NCBI RefSeq assembly: GCF_026616195.1
Contig: NZ_JANHDH010000001.1
Coordinates: forward strand, 1,550,001-1,614,000
DNA length: 64,000 bases
Direction of reading: 5' to 3'
DNA from: Haloarchaeobius amylolyticus
GTDB lineage: Archaea; Halobacteriota; Halobacteria; Halobacteriales; Natrialbaceae
The notes below the pieces were generated by a model. The model was not told the origin of the DNA. It worked only from the letters and a program-made list of their open reading frames with translations, and did no database searches. Below, one piece after another: positions 1 to 9,825 of this stretch. The position numbers were made by a program, and so were the translations under genes. Positions within the stretch are counted from its first letter, which is position 1. Each line of letters starts with the position of its first letter.

Positions 1-1696
1 TCGCCTCGCCGTGCATCTGGGCGCGGCCGATGCCGAAGGCCTTCGGGCCCTCGATGACGACCTCGTCGCCGACGCGGATGTCCTCGTCGGCGTCGATAAC
101 GCCGGGCGCGAGGACGCTCCCGTGGGGCACGAAGCCGTCGATCTCGACGCGCTTCGTCGGCACGTCCGACTCGTCCCAGCGCTTCGCACCTTCGAGCGTC
201 AGCGACAGGGTCCCGTAGTTCGGGACCTGCGTGGCGAGCTGGGTCCCCTCCGGGTCGCGGACCTGGATCTTCGGGTAGCGACTCGTCGTCTGGAAGTCGC
301 CGAACACGGTGTCGCCCGCGCCGTCGCCGAACTGGTAGTCCGCGATGGCCCGGACCGTGTTGTGCTCACGCTCGCGCTTGGAGTACTTGAGCTCCCCGTC
401 CAGGGCGTCGCGCAGGTTCGAGAGGCTCGCGGACGTGGTCGGATGGTCCTCGACGGTGTACTCGATGTCCAGCTCCACGTCGTCCTCGACGGCCTCGACG
501 ATGGGGCGGTAGTCCTCGGGCAGGTGGGCGACGACCCGCGGGTAGTCGTTGCGCTGGAGGTACCGGCGGAGGACCGCCGAGACGAACTCGCGCTCGCCGG
601 CGGTCCACGACCCGGTCACGACCGAGTCGTAGTGCTGGGCCGGGTAGGTCGTCTCCAGTTCCTGCGGGACGACGCCGATGGGCGAGGTCATCGACACCAT
701 GTGCCCGCGGAAGTTCACCGCCTCCATGTACTGGCGGTGGCTCTGGGACTCGCTGTAGGGCTTGCGGGCCGAACACGGCACGAGCACGAGCGGGTGCCCG
801 TCGAAGCGGTTGGTGTACCGGGAGGTCACGCGGTCCGCGAAGCGCTGGATCTCGACGCGCTTGAGCGTGTCCTCGGTGGTCGCGTCGAGGTCGGCCTCGC
901 GGTAGATGGGCGTGCGCGCCTCGAGGTAGCCGTACTGCTGGTCGAGTTCGCGGAACAGCGCCGTGAGCCACTGGTCCTGGCGGGCCTGCCCCTCGACGTA
1001 GTCGCGCAGGCGACCGTCGCGGATGCGCCGGCGGACCCGCGAGAGTTCGGCCGCGAGCGCGTTCGCGTTGTGCTCGGCGCAGGCGGCCCGGTCGAACTCC
1101 TCGCGGGTGGTCTGACACGCCGGGCAGGCACAGGGGAGTTCGTCGAGGTCCTCGAGGAAGTACCGGTCGTCGGTCGTCAGGTACTCGCCCTTCAGGCCCT
1201 TCGCGCGGGCCTGCTTCTCGTCGAACATGTCCACGCCAGCGTAGGCCAGGACGGCGACGTTCCGGGGCGTGGCGACGCCGGAGAGGTAGAGGCCGGTATC
1301 GTCCGGAATCGCGTCCTTGACGGCCAGGATGGCGTCTTTCATGCCCTTCCCGTGGCCGACCGACCCCTGGGCGTCGGAGAGGACGTACACGTCCGCGCCG
1401 TGGTCCTCGGCCGTGTCGGTCGAGACGACGACCGCGCTCGGGAAGTCGACTTCAGGGTAGTCCACCTTGAACGAGTCCTGGACCTCGTCGGCGGTCCCCG
1501 CCGGCAGGCCGCGGTGTGGCAGGATGGTCAGTGTCGACTCGTCGCCCTCCGGCAGCTCGCGCTCGCCGGGCCAGAGGCTCCCGGCGTCCGCGACCACGTC
1601 GTCCACGAGCGCCGGCGTCGTGACCGGCTCGGACAGGCGGAGCTCCGCCCGTCGGGCCGCCCCGTCGCGCTCGTGAACCTCGAAGTACTCGGTCAT
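1..1696 (-). CDS. arcS: Archaeosine synthase ArcS (TgtA2), 3' end outside window
   Basis: Converts the preQ0 base already inserted at tRNA position 15 toward archaeosine; in related archaea a radical-SAM partner is also needed and is not seen here. 565 residues are visible from the ATG at 1694-1696, and the reading frame runs off the left edge. The N-terminal part is TGT-like but has no DSGSFQ motif. Cysteines at 189, 191 and 194 form the family's zinc cluster, the ArcS motif PCSARKPYSES is at 308-318, and a PUA-type RNA-binding region starts near residue 480. It lies 318 bases downstream of tgtA on the same strand, so two successive steps of one modification are adjacent. The family call is firm. 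Confidence 0.93.
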   Translation of the reverse strand, partial: MTEYFEVHERDGAARRAELRLSEPVTTPALVDDVVADAGSLWPGERELPEGDESTLTILPHRGLPAGTADEVQDSFKVDYPEVDFPSAVVVSTDTAEDHGADVYVLSDAQGSVGHGKGMKDAILAVKDAIPDDTGLYLSGVATPRNVAVLAYAGVDMFDEKQARAKGLKGEYLTTDDRYFLEDLDELPCACPACQTTREEFDRAACAEHNANALAAELSRVRRRIRDGRLRDYVEGQARQDQWLTALFRELDQQYGYLEARTPIYREADLDATTEDTLKRVEIQRFADRVTSRYTNRFDGHPLVLVPCSARKPYSESQSHRQYMEAVNFRGHMVSMTSPIGVVPQELETTYPAQHYDSVVTGSWTAGEREFVSAVLRRYLQRNDYPRVVAHLPEDYRPIVEAVEDDVELDIEYTVEDHPTTSASLSNLRDALDGELKYSKREREHNTVRAIADYQFGDGAGDTVFGDFQTTSRYPKIQVRDPEGTQLATQVPNYGTLSLTLEGAKRWDESDVPTKRVEIDGFVPHGSVLAPGVIDADEDIRVGDEVVIEGPKAFGIGRAQMHGEA

Positions 1697-2014
1697 GGGA
1701 CGTTCTCGGAGACCGGCGGACTACAGTCTTGCCTTCCGTCCCTACGTAAAGGGTGGCTGGCTGAAGGTGACACCTGATTCCCCTCCCCCGGATAGGACGT
1801 GATGGGTGCAAGCGGGATGGATGCACCCCGGGCGACGACTGCTGGTCGCTGGCGGCCACGACAGAGGGCACTCCCACAGACGACATCGTTGGCACGCTCG
1901 CAGGCTGGCTGATTCCCTCGCCGGTGGGTCGACGCTGGGCGTCGGCCCTCCACTCCTCGATTCCCCCTCCCCCTTTCGCGAACCACTCCCCCTTCTTTCG
2001 ATACCTGACGGTTC
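1697..2014. other. Intergenic region tgtA-arcS, no gene seen
   Basis: 318 bases between two genes on the minus strand. I see no acidic reading frame, tRNA or clear hairpin. The open frames here on the plus strand have a composition unlike haloarchaeal proteins. The length leaves room for a separate arcS promoter, but I cannot point to a convincing TATA box. Confidence 0.5.
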
Positions 2015-3493
2015 CTACGGCAGTCGCTCGGTCGTGGTGTCGAGCGTCTCGACAGACGCAGGCACCAGCTCCAGCGCCGACTCTGGCCAGTCGTCGTGCG
2101 CGAGGGTGAAGTCGGTGTCCGGGTTCAGGTCCACGAGCCGAGCCACGCCCCTCGCGGCCTGCTCGTAGGCGTCGCGGTCGAGCCGGTCCGGGATCTCCGC
2201 GGTCAGCGGGTAGGTGTTGCGCAACGCCTTCGGGAACGGTCCGAACGGCGCCACGACCTTCCAGGACTCGTCGAAGGCCGTCGAGTGCTCGCCGGTCGTC
2301 AGGAGCACCTCGTCCGCGGGCGAGAGCCGGTCCAGGCGCTCCTGGTGACGCAGCACCTCGGGCCGGTAGGCGCTCTCGTTCGAGAGGTAGAAGAACGCGC
2401 CCTTCGACACCGGGTCGGTCTCCTCCAGTTGCGCGGCGTGGTCGGTCATCGCCCGCAGCCCGTCGAGCATCGCCGGGTGCGGCCGGGCGCGCTCCTCGAC
2501 GAGTTCGAGCAGGTTCCCCTGCCGGATGGCCTGCTTGATGCGGCGGATCTCCTCGAAGGTGACGTGCAGGTTGTGCGCGGCGAGTTCCTCCTCCTGCTCG
2601 CGCTCGGGCAGGTCGCGCAGGTCGGCCGGCGTGTACTCGGTACACACCGGGCAGGAGCACGGGAAGTAGTCGAGGTCTGCCAGATGTTCGGTGCCCCGGA
2701 CCGTGAGGTAGCGACCGTCGCGGGCGTACAGCGCGTAGGCGGCGCTGTCGAAGAGGTCACAGCCCATGGCGACCGCGAGCGCGAACATCATCGGGTGGCC
2801 GGCGCCGAACAGGTGGACCGGACAGTCCTGGTCGAGGCCGCGCTTCGCCCCGGCGACCACGTCGACCATGTCGCCGTAGCGGTAGTCGTTCATCAGGGGG
2901 ACGACCGCGCCGACCGGGAACACGTCGAGGTCGGTCGCGGCGGCGTGCTCACCCGCCTGCTCGCGCAGGTCGGGGTAGGTCGACCCCTGTACCGGCGCGT
3001 TGACGAGCATGTCGCCCACCTCGACCGACTCCGCGATCTCGAGGCGCTCCTGCGTGGTCGCGAGTTCCTCTTCGGCCCGCTCGCGGGAGACATCCGGCGG
3101 CGTCGGGATGTCCACGGGCGTCCCGATGTCGCTCCCGATGTCGTGCTGGAACTGGAGGATCTCCTCGGTCGTGGTGTCGATCTCGCCGTACTCGGCGAGC
3201 TGGAAGCTCCCCGAGTCGGTCATGATGGCACCGTCGAAGTCCAGCAGGTCGTGCAGGCCGTCCTCCAGCGCCTGCTCGCGGATGTCCTCGGTCGTCTTGA
3301 TGATGTAGGAGTTGGTGATGAGGATCTCCGCGCCGAACTCCTCCTCGAGCCGCTTCGGCGAGATGGTGATGATGTTCGGGTTGATGACCGGCAACAGCGC
3401 CGGCGTCTCGACGGTGACGCCCGCCCGGGGGACGGTCAACTCCCCGATGCGGCCGCCCGCGTCGGCGTCCCGAAGCTCGAAGTGCTCTCTCAT
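2015..3493 (-). CDS. tgtA: tRNA-guanine(15) transglycosylase TgtA
   Basis: Replaces guanine 15 of archaeal tRNAs with preQ0, the first tRNA-bound step of archaeosine synthesis. The 492 residues include DSGSFQ at 93-98 (general acid/base Asp93), the nucleophile Asp249 in the DLFDSAAY stretch, and zinc ligands Cys279, Cys281 and Cys284 in CSCPVC followed by a His. These are the expected catalytic and zinc sites of archaeal TGT. The start is the ATG at 3491-3493, and the N-terminus (MREHFELRD) fits the family. It precedes arcS on the same strand. Confidence 0.97.
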   Translation of the reverse strand: MREHFELRDADAGGRIGELTVPRAGVTVETPALLPVINPNIITISPKRLEEEFGAEILITNSYIIKTTEDIREQALEDGLHDLLDFDGAIMTDSGSFQLAEYGEIDTTTEEILQFQHDIGSDIGTPVDIPTPPDVSRERAEEELATTQERLEIAESVEVGDMLVNAPVQGSTYPDLREQAGEHAAATDLDVFPVGAVVPLMNDYRYGDMVDVVAGAKRGLDQDCPVHLFGAGHPMMFALAVAMGCDLFDSAAYALYARDGRYLTVRGTEHLADLDYFPCSCPVCTEYTPADLRDLPEREQEEELAAHNLHVTFEEIRRIKQAIRQGNLLELVEERARPHPAMLDGLRAMTDHAAQLEETDPVSKGAFFYLSNESAYRPEVLRHQERLDRLSPADEVLLTTGEHSTAFDESWKVVAPFGPFPKALRNTYPLTAEIPDRLDRDAYEQAARGVARLVDLNPDTDFTLAHDDWPESALELVPASVETLDTTTERLP

Positions 3494-3567
3494 TGGGGCC
3501 GGCTACCCGGGGAGTTCGGGTAAGGGTGTCGTTTAGCCGCGGCTCTCCGGGAGTACAGACCGCCGAC

Positions 3568-3786
3568 TCACCGACGCCGTCGCTCGTCGCGGCCGGGCCA
3601 GAGGACGCCGGGCCGGCGCATCTCGAGGTAGACCGACGCCGCGGCGGCGACCGCGAACCAGAGGCCGCCCCCGGCGACGAAGCCGTAGCCGAGCAGGACG
3701 AGGAAGCCGAGGAACCGGATGGTGGCCTGCTGGCGGAACGAGAGGAACGAGTCGGTCACGAGCAGGTCTAGGCGCCGGGGCGACAT
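3568..3786 (-). CDS. Small membrane protein, 72 aa
   Basis: I do not recognise a named family. The 72-residue frame starts at the ATG at 3784-3786. It has a short polar N-terminus (MSPRRLDLLV), two hydrophobic stretches of about 20 residues (around 25-42 and 43-57) and an Arg-rich end (DERRRR), so it is probably a two-helix inner-membrane protein with both ends on the cytoplasmic side. It stands alone between tgtA and the Nudix gene on the same strand. Confidence 0.7.
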   Translation of the reverse strand: MSPRRLDLLVTDSFLSFRQQATIRFLGFLVLLGYGFVAGGGLWFAVAAAASVYLEMRRPGVLWPGRDERRRR

Positions 3787-3953
3787 AACCACTGTGCCAC
3801 CGGCTACCACGGTGTCGGCCGGATTGCTGGCGAACAGGCGACGCGAGGCTCGAAGGTGAGGGCACCGGGCGGGGCGTCGCACACCCGCGGACCGCCCGGT
3901 GGCGAGGGTCAGACCACGCCGGGGCTGGCCGCCCTCTCGTATTTGAACCCTGC

Positions 3954-4544
3954 CTACGCGTCGTCGCCGAACAGTTCGTAGTAACAGAGGGCGGTGACGG
4001 CGCGGCCGTCGCGGAGGTCGCCGTCCTGGACCGCCGCCAGCAGGTCGTCGTAGCTCGTCGTGTCGACCCGGATGGACTCGTTGAAGTCGAGGTCCTGCCC
4101 GTCGACGTCCTCGCAGCCGTGGGCGACGTAGTAGTGGTGGACCGAGTTGGCGATGCCGTTGGCCGGCTCGACCGTCGTGAGGTGTTCGACCCGGTCGGCC
4201 TCGTAGCCGGTCTCCTCGGTGAGTTCTCGGTGGGCCGCGAGCGCGAGGTCGTCGTCGTGGTCCTCGACCCCGCCGGCTGGCAGGCCGCGGTTGACCCGGC
4301 CGACGGCGTGACGCCACTCCTCGATGACGACCACGTCGCCGTCACGGGTGAAGGGCAGGACGACCACGGCGTGGGGTTCGTCGAGGTAGTCGAAGTCCGT
4401 CTCGGTGCCGTCGGGGAGTCGGACCTCGTCGTGGACGATGTCGAAGCCGGGACATTCGTAGCCGACCCGGGAGTCGGTGGTCTCCCAGGCCAGCGGGTCG
4501 TCGCGCTCTGTGTCGTCGGCGCGCTCGTCGTGCTCGTCGCTCAT
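3954..4544 (-). CDS. Nudix hydrolase, ADP-ribose pyrophosphatase-like
   Basis: Probably hydrolyses ADP-ribose or a similar nucleoside-diphosphate sugar in the cytoplasm. The Nudix box is present (G-x5-D-x7-REL-x-EE-x-GY), with Asp in place of the first Glu of the consensus. A GLPAGG loop precedes it, as in ADP-ribose pyrophosphatases. I start it at the ATG at 4542-4544 (MSDEHDERADD), giving 196 residues with an acidic N-terminus; the 29 extra residues of the longer frame (to 4631) are not acidic and look untranslated. Substrate is inferred from the family only. Confidence 0.88.
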   Translation of the reverse strand: MSDEHDERADDTERDDPLAWETTDSRVGYECPGFDIVHDEVRLPDGTETDFDYLDEPHAVVVLPFTRDGDVVVIEEWRHAVGRVNRGLPAGGVEDHDDDLALAAHRELTEETGYEADRVEHLTTVEPANGIANSVHHYYVAHGCEDVDGQDLDFNESIRVDTTSYDDLLAAVQDGDLRDGRAVTALCYYELFGDDA

Positions 4545-4579
4545 GCCCGAGTGCTCGGCCGTGGCGTAGAAAAAGTCCC

Positions 4580-4735
4580 CTATCGGCCCTCGAACTGGAG
4601 TTCCTTCTCCGGGTTCTCGGCGACGACCCACCAGTGGACGTCCTCCTTGGGATGGCGGCGCTTCACGTGCTCCTTGAGGCTCCCGCCCTCGTCGAAGTCC
4701 TTCCCACAGATGTTGCAGCGGTTGTGGCGTGCCAT
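4580..4735 (-). CDS. C2H2 zinc-finger small protein, 51 aa
   Basis: A complete 51-residue frame from the ATG at 4733-4735. It carries one classical finger, CNICGKDF followed by HVKRRH (Cys7, Cys10, His23, His28), then an aromatic/acidic tail with a WW pair. One-finger proteins of this kind are common in haloarchaea and are thought to bind DNA or RNA or a partner; no target is visible here. It lies between the Nudix gene and the alpha/beta hydrolase, all on the minus strand. Confidence 0.85.
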   Translation of the reverse strand: MARHNRCNICGKDFDEGGSLKEHVKRRHPKEDVHWWVVAENPEKELQFEGR

Positions 4736-4759
4736 ACCCTCTCTAGGGCCGCGTCGCGT

Positions 4760-5653
4760 TTAGCGATGTGCCCCGATGAATCCGAGGAGTTCCTCGGTGA
4801 CGCGCTCTGGGGCGTCGAACTGCACCCAGTGGCTCGCGTCGGGGAGCCGGACGACCTCGAGGTCGGGAACCCAGCGTTCCAGCCCCTCGGTCAGTTCGAG
4901 TGCCAGTGCGGCGTCCTGCTCCCCCCAGAGCAGCAGGGTCGGCACGTCCACGTCCGCCTCGGCGGTCGCTGCGGAGACGAACGGAATCCTGTCCTTCGCG
5001 CCCTCGCGGAACACCGACCGGTAGTAGTTGATGGCCGAGGTCGCGGCGCCGGGACGCTGGAACGCCTCCCTGTACCGGGCCACGTCCTCCTCGGTGAACG
5101 CGCCGGGCGTGACGGTCCCCTCGCGGAGCATCCGGTCGATGGGCCGGCAGTTCAGCGCGGTCACGACCCGCTCGGGGAGCCACGGGAGCTGGAAGAAGAG
5201 CATGTACCACGAGCGCTTGCGCTGGTCCGCACTGCTGCGAAGGACCTCCTCGAACCGGGCCGGGTGCGGGGCGTTCATCACGGTCAGCGTCTCGACGACC
5301 TCGGGCGTCCGGGCCGCCACGTCCCAGACCACGCCACCGCCCCAGTCGTGGCCGACGAGGTGGACCGGCGCGTCGAACTCGCGGCAGAGGTCGGCGACGT
5401 CGGCCGAGAGTTCGGTGATGCGGTAGGCCGCCACGCCATGGGGCTTCTCCGAGCGGTTGTAGCCCCGCATGTCCGGCGCGACGACGTGGTAGCCCGCCTC
5501 GGCGAGCGCGGGGAGCTGGTTGCGCCAAGAGTACCAGAACTCGGGGAAGCCGTGGACGAGGACGACGGTCGGGTCGGCGGGGTCCCCGGCTTCGACGTAG
5601 TGGAGGCGCACGTCGTTCACGATGGTCTGGCCGTGGGTCCAGTCGGCGGTCAT
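4760..5653 (-). CDS. Alpha/beta hydrolase, epoxide hydrolase-like
   Basis: Soluble hydrolase of the epoxide hydrolase/haloalkane dehalogenase branch. The 297 residues from the ATG at 5651-5653 (MTADWTHGQTIVND) show the oxyanion motif HGFPEFW (34-40), the nucleophile elbow GHDWGG (101-106) with Asp103 rather than Ser, and a late catalytic His in DASHWVQ near 275. An Asp nucleophile points to epoxides or haloalkanes rather than esters. Longer frames upstream have untypical composition and were not used. It is likely a single-gene unit. Confidence 0.88.
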   Translation of the reverse strand: MTADWTHGQTIVNDVRLHYVEAGDPADPTVVLVHGFPEFWYSWRNQLPALAEAGYHVVAPDMRGYNRSEKPHGVAAYRITELSADVADLCREFDAPVHLVGHDWGGGVVWDVAARTPEVVETLTVMNAPHPARFEEVLRSSADQRKRSWYMLFFQLPWLPERVVTALNCRPIDRMLREGTVTPGAFTEEDVARYREAFQRPGAATSAINYYRSVFREGAKDRIPFVSAATAEADVDVPTLLLWGEQDAALALELTEGLERWVPDLEVVRLPDASHWVQFDAPERVTEELLGFIGAHR

Positions 5654-5781
5654 ACGGTGGACTGACGCCGGGCGGAAGAAAAGTCGGGTGGTACACACGC
5701 CCGGTCCCGGCCGGTAAGACGGCGCCACCACCACCGGTAGATTCATCCGCTACCAGACAGCAATCTTTCAAGAAGGAGACC

Positions 5782-6084
5782 GTGAAGACGAGCCAGCTCG
5801 AGACCGCGGCCGGGGTCTGTATCGCCGTCAGCCTCCTCTTCGCCGGCCTGAGCGTCCTGCTAGCGGCAGACCAGACCGGCATGCTCTCCGTCGGACTGCT
5901 CTTCGTCGGTCTGTCGCCGGTCTTCGCGGGCATCGTGTGGCGACACTGGCGGACCCGGGAACCGGCACTGAACCCCTTCGTCAGGCGGGCGCGGGGCGTC
6001 CTCGCGTACGTCATGCTCGGACTGGGGGTACTCGTGGTGGCCCTCACGACGTGGCTGCTCTCCCTGTCGCTCACAGCCAGCTAG
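5782..6084 (+). CDS. Small multi-spanning membrane protein, 100 aa
   Basis: Unknown function. The frame starts at the GTG at 5782-5784, just after a good Shine-Dalgarno sequence (AAGGAG, 5773-5778), which decides the start. Three hydrophobic segments (about 10-30, 34-52 and 72-95) are separated by a short basic loop, WRHWRTRE. It is flanked by genes on the opposite strand, so it has its own transcript. Confidence 0.75.
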   Translation: MKTSQLETAAGVCIAVSLLFAGLSVLLAADQTGMLSVGLLFVGLSPVFAGIVWRHWRTREPALNPFVRRARGVLAYVMLGLGVLVVALTTWLLSLSLTAS

Positions 6085-6109
6085 CGGGCAGCGACCCCGA
6101 CCGTGCCCG

Positions 6110-6907
6110 CTAGTCCATCAGGCCGTACCCGCGCTTGAGCAACAGCACGTCGACCGTGAAGACGACGGCCGTGATGGCCAGCAGGACGCCGAGCGAGAGG
6201 GCGGGGTCGACCTCGGCGAAGTCGAGGAAGCCGAAGCGGACCGCGTTCACCATGTAGACCATCGGGTTCAGGAACGAGAGGTCGTACCAGATGCCGGTCC
6301 CCTCCAGCGCGGCGAGCGGGTAGAAGACGCCGCCGAAGAACACCAGCGGCCGGATGATGAACTGGTTGAGGACGGTGAGGTAGTCGAAGTCACGCGCCCA
6401 GAGCCCGCCGAGGATGCCGAAGCAGGCGAACAGTGCGGCAACCGTGATGAGGGAGACCACGAGGTAGGCCGGGTGGGCGACCGTGACCATCCCGTAGTTC
6501 GGATTCGCGATGGTGAACACGACGCCGATGACGGCGATGATGACGCCGACGAGGACGCCGCGGAGAGCGCTGGCGGCGACGTAGGCGAACGCCAGTTGTC
6601 TGTACGAGAGTGGTGAGGTCAGCACCTCGTGGATGTACTCGTTCCAGCGCCCGTGGAAGATGCTGAACGAGGCGTTCTCGAAGCCGTTCGAGATGGCCCC
6701 GAGCACGACCAGCCCCGGCAGGACGAACGTGATGTAGGGGATACCGCCGGCGTACTCGCCGATGCGACTGCCGAGGATGACCCCGAACACCGCGAAGTAG
6801 AGCACGTTGTTGATGAAGGGCGGGAGGAACGTGTTGCGCGGCCGGCGGACGTACCGGAGGATCTCGCGCTTCGTGAGCGCCCACGTCCCGGTTTCGAGGC
6901 CGATCAT
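6110..6907 (-). CDS. ABC-2 type transporter permease
   Basis: Membrane half of an ABC exporter. The 265 residues have a cytoplasmic start followed by about six hydrophobic segments and match the ABC-2 permease pattern, including the FENASFSIF/FHGRWNEYIHEVL coupling-helix region and a late loop with NPMVYMVNAVRFG. The start ATG (6905-6907) overlaps the stop of the upstream ATPase gene as ATGA, so the two are translationally coupled. The exported substrate is unknown; relatives export drugs, lipids or polysaccharide. Confidence 0.93.
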   Translation of the reverse strand: MIGLETGTWALTKREILRYVRRPRNTFLPPFINNVLYFAVFGVILGSRIGEYAGGIPYITFVLPGLVVLGAISNGFENASFSIFHGRWNEYIHEVLTSPLSYRQLAFAYVAASALRGVLVGVIIAVIGVVFTIANPNYGMVTVAHPAYLVVSLITVAALFACFGILGGLWARDFDYLTVLNQFIIRPLVFFGGVFYPLAALEGTGIWYDLSFLNPMVYMVNAVRFGFLDFAEVDPALSLGVLLAITAVVFTVDVLLLKRGYGLMD

Positions 6908-7884
6908 CGGGCATCACCCGTGGCGGCGTCGGCCGATTCGCGGTCGCCCCTGCCGCGTTCGCGCCCCTCTCCGGTCATCTCGACGAAGATCTCCTCCAGC
7001 GAGGTCCGCGAGATGTCGAGGTTCACGATGTCGTGGCCCATCGCCTCCAGTTCGTTCAGCAGGGCGGGTGTCACGGCGCCGCCGTTGGTGGCCCGGACGA
7101 GCAGCCGGTCGCCGTCCAGTTCCACGGACTCGACGCGGTCGAGCGTCCCGTTGAGTTCTGGAGCCACCGCGGGCGGGTCACGCAGCGTGACGGTGATGGT
7201 GTCGGTCCCCCGGCGCATGAGTTCGTCCGGCGTCGACACCTCGACCTTCGAGCCCTCGTTGACGATGGCGACCCGGTCACAGAGGCGTTCGGCCTCCTCG
7301 ATGTAGTGGGTCGTCAGCAGGACGGTCGTCCCGTTGTCGTTCAGCTCGGAGACGACCTCCCAGAGGTCGTGGCGCAACTGCACGTCGACCCCGGCCGTCG
7401 GCTCGTCGAGGATGAGCAGGTCCGGGTCGGTGACGAGCGCCCGGGCGAGCAACAGCCGGCGCTTCATCCCGCCCGAGAGCCAGTCGAAGCGCTCCTTGCG
7501 CTTGTCGTAGATGCCGACCCGCTTCAGGGCCTCGTGGGCCCGGTCGAGCGCCTCGTCCTCGGGGATGCCGTGGTAGCCCGCCTTGTGGACCAGCACCTCC
7601 TCGATGGGGAAGAAGCGGTCGACGTTGAACTCCTGTGGAGCCAGCCCGATGGCGTCGCGGGCCTGCCGGTAGTCCTCGACCACGTCGTAGCCGAACACCC
7701 GCGCCTCGCCCGAGGTCTTCCGGGCGAGGCCGACGAGGATGTTGATGAACGTGGTCTTGCCGGCCCCGTTCGGCCCGAGCAGCCCGAAGAACTCACCCTC
7801 CTCGACCTGCAGGGAGAGGCCGTCGAGGGCGCGCAACGACCCGTACTCCTTCACGAGGTCGGTGACCTCGATGGCGTGTGTCAT
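6904..7884 (-). CDS. ABC transporter ATP-binding protein
   Basis: ATPase subunit for the adjoining permease. The 326 residues contain Walker A GPNGAGKTT, signature LSGGMKRR, Walker B LLILDEPTAGVD and the switch His in LLTTHYIEEAE. A C-terminal domain of the daunorubicin-exporter (DrrA) type follows, then an acidic tail. First gene of a two-gene operon. Confidence 0.95.
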   Translation of the reverse strand: MTHAIEVTDLVKEYGSLRALDGLSLQVEEGEFFGLLGPNGAGKTTFINILVGLARKTSGEARVFGYDVVEDYRQARDAIGLAPQEFNVDRFFPIEEVLVHKAGYHGIPEDEALDRAHEALKRVGIYDKRKERFDWLSGGMKRRLLLARALVTDPDLLILDEPTAGVDVQLRHDLWEVVSELNDNGTTVLLTTHYIEEAERLCDRVAIVNEGSKVEVSTPDELMRRGTDTITVTLRDPPAVAPELNGTLDRVESVELDGDRLLVRATNGGAVTPALLNELEAMGHDIVNLDISRTSLEEIFVEMTGEGRERGRGDRESADAATGDAR

Positions 7885-8046
7885 CGGTGAAGGGTCGGCC
7901 GAGTCGCCGGTTAAGGGTGTTGCATCCGGCGACGTACTCGCGCGCCCGACAGTCCGGCCGGCCGAGGTGTTGCGATACAGCCATGAGAGATAAAGCCCTG
8001 TGTCATAAACGTCGCGTCGAGAGGGGGAGAGAGAGACAGACCCACG

Positions 8047-9825
8047 ATGGTCATCGAGTTACACCCGTACACGCTCGCCCTCGTCCTCGGAGCAGTGGCA
8101 GCCGCCGGCGTCGCGGTCCGTGCCTGGCAGTACCGACCAGCGGCGGGTGCGACCCCACTGGCGGTGATGATGACCGGGGTGACCGAGTGGCTGGTCTTCC
8201 ACGCGCTGGAGGTCGAGGCGACCGTCGGATGGCGGAAACTCCTCTGGGCGGACCTCCAGTGGCTCGGCGTCGTCGTCATCCCGGTCGCGTGGCTCGCGTT
8301 CGCCCTGGAGTTCACCGGCCGGGACGACGACCGGACCCAGCGGGTCCTCGCCGCCCTGCTGCTCGAACCGCTGCTCGCCATGCTCCTGCTCGTGACGAAC
8401 CGGAGCCACGAGCTCCTCTGGGGCGAGCCACGGCTCGTCTCGGTCGAGGTCCTCGGGCTGGCACCGATGACCGTCGCGACCGCGACCCCGCACGCCGGCG
8501 CGTTCGCCCACGCACTGTTCAGTTACGCGCTCCTGTTCGTCGGGACCGTCCTGCTCGTCCAGCTCCTGCTCCAGACCCGGTCGCTGTACCGCCTCCAGGG
8601 GTTCGTGGTGCTTGTCGGCGTCGGCCTCCCCTGGGTCACGAACGTCCTCGCGCTGTTCTCGGTGACGCCGCTCGACCTGACGCCACTGGCGTTCGTGCTC
8701 ACAGGGGTCGCGTTCACGGCCGGGCTCTACCGCTTCCGGCTGCTCGACCTGGTACCCGTCGCCCACGACCGGGTCGTGGCGAACCTCGACGATGCCGTAC
8801 TGGTCGTCGACCGGGGTGAGCGCATCGTGGACGCGAACGACGCGGCCCACGACCTGTTCGGGCGCGAGGACGCCGCCCTCATCGGTGCGGCCGTCACCGA
8901 CGTCTTCCCCGGGTACGAGCGCCTGGTCGGGGAGGCCAACCGCGACGGCCGGGTCGGCGAGGTCGAACTCGACACGGACGGCGAGCGCCGCCACTTCGCG
9001 CTCCGACTCTCCGGGCTCACCGGCGGCCGGGGCCAGCCGGTGGGGACCATCGCGATGTTCCACGACATCACCCGGCAGAAGGCGCGCGAGCGCGACCTCG
9101 AACGGGCGAACGCCGAGCTCCAGCGGACCAACGACCGCCTCGACGAGTTCGCGAGCGTCGTCAGTCACGACCTGCGCAACCCGCTGAACGTCGCCAGCGG
9201 CCGGCTGGAACTCGCCCGGGAGACCGGCGACGACGAGCACTTCGTCGCCATCGAGGAGTCCCACGACCGGATGGAACGCATCGTCGACGACCTGCTCACG
9301 CTCGCCCGGGAGGGTGCGAACACCGGCGCGATTCGACCCGTCGCCCTCGACGGGGTGGCGACCGACGCCTGGGCCGTCGTCGACACCGGCGACTCCACCG
9401 TCGAGGTCGAGCCGGCCGGGACCATCCGGGCGGACCGCCAGCGACTCCAGCAACTGTTCGAGAACCTCTTCCGCAACGCCGTCGAGCACAACGACGGCCC
9501 CGTCACCGTCCGGGTCGGCTCCCTCTCACGGGCGCTGACGGACGGGGATGGGGGAGACGGAGGGGACGGAGACACGGCGGGGACCGGTCGGTTCGCCGGG
9601 TTCTACGTCGAGGACGACGGTGCTGGCATCCCCGCCGACGAGCGCGAGTCGGTGTTCGACTCTGGCTACTCCGGCGGCAACGGCACGGGCCTCGGGCTGG
9701 CCATCGTCGAGAAGGTCGCCGAGGCCCACGGCTGGACGGTCACGGTCACGGACACCGGGGCGACGGACTCGCCCGCCACCTCGGGTGCCCGCTTCGAGTT
9801 CGTCGTCAACCCGTCCCGTCGCTGA
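8047..9825 (+). CDS. Membrane histidine kinase (7TM-PAS-HisKA-HATPase)
   Basis: Signal-transducing kinase of 592 residues. Residues 1-215 hold seven hydrophobic segments of the HisKA-7TM sensor type, about 240-340 form a PAS domain, and a HisKA dimerisation helix has the phospho-acceptor His near 374 in SVVSHDLRNPL. The HATPase domain has the N-box (NLFRNAVEHN), DDGAGIP and GTGLGLAIV. A Gly/Asp-rich insert (DGDGGDGGDGD) breaks the HATPase near 500. No response regulator is next to it, which is usual in haloarchaea. Its last 20 bases overlap the convergent gene. Confidence 0.95.
   Translation: MVIELHPYTLALVLGAVAAAGVAVRAWQYRPAAGATPLAVMMTGVTEWLVFHALEVEATVGWRKLLWADLQWLGVVVIPVAWLAFALEFTGRDDDRTQRVLAALLLEPLLAMLLLVTNRSHELLWGEPRLVSVEVLGLAPMTVATATPHAGAFAHALFSYALLFVGTVLLVQLLLQTRSLYRLQGFVVLVGVGLPWVTNVLALFSVTPLDLTPLAFVLTGVAFTAGLYRFRLLDLVPVAHDRVVANLDDAVLVVDRGERIVDANDAAHDLFGREDAALIGAAVTDVFPGYERLVGEANRDGRVGEVELDTDGERRHFALRLSGLTGGRGQPVGTIAMFHDITRQKARERDLERANAELQRTNDRLDEFASVVSHDLRNPLNVASGRLELARETGDDEHFVAIEESHDRMERIVDDLLTLAREGANTGAIRPVALDGVATDAWAVVDTGDSTVEVEPAGTIRADRQRLQQLFENLFRNAVEHNDGPVTVRVGSLSRALTDGDGGDGGDGDTAGTGRFAGFYVEDDGAGIPADERESVFDSGYSGGNGTGLGLAIVEKVAEAHGWTVTVTDTGATDSPATSGARFEFVVNPSRR

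Noticed and set aside
11-1777. Long open frame on the plus strand opposite arcS
   Set aside because: High G+C leaves antisense frames open; the minus strand encodes ArcS with all family motifs, and this frame has none.
1806-2168. Plus-strand frame between arcS and tgtA
   Set aside because: Extends into tgtA on the other strand and has no haloarchaeal amino-acid bias.
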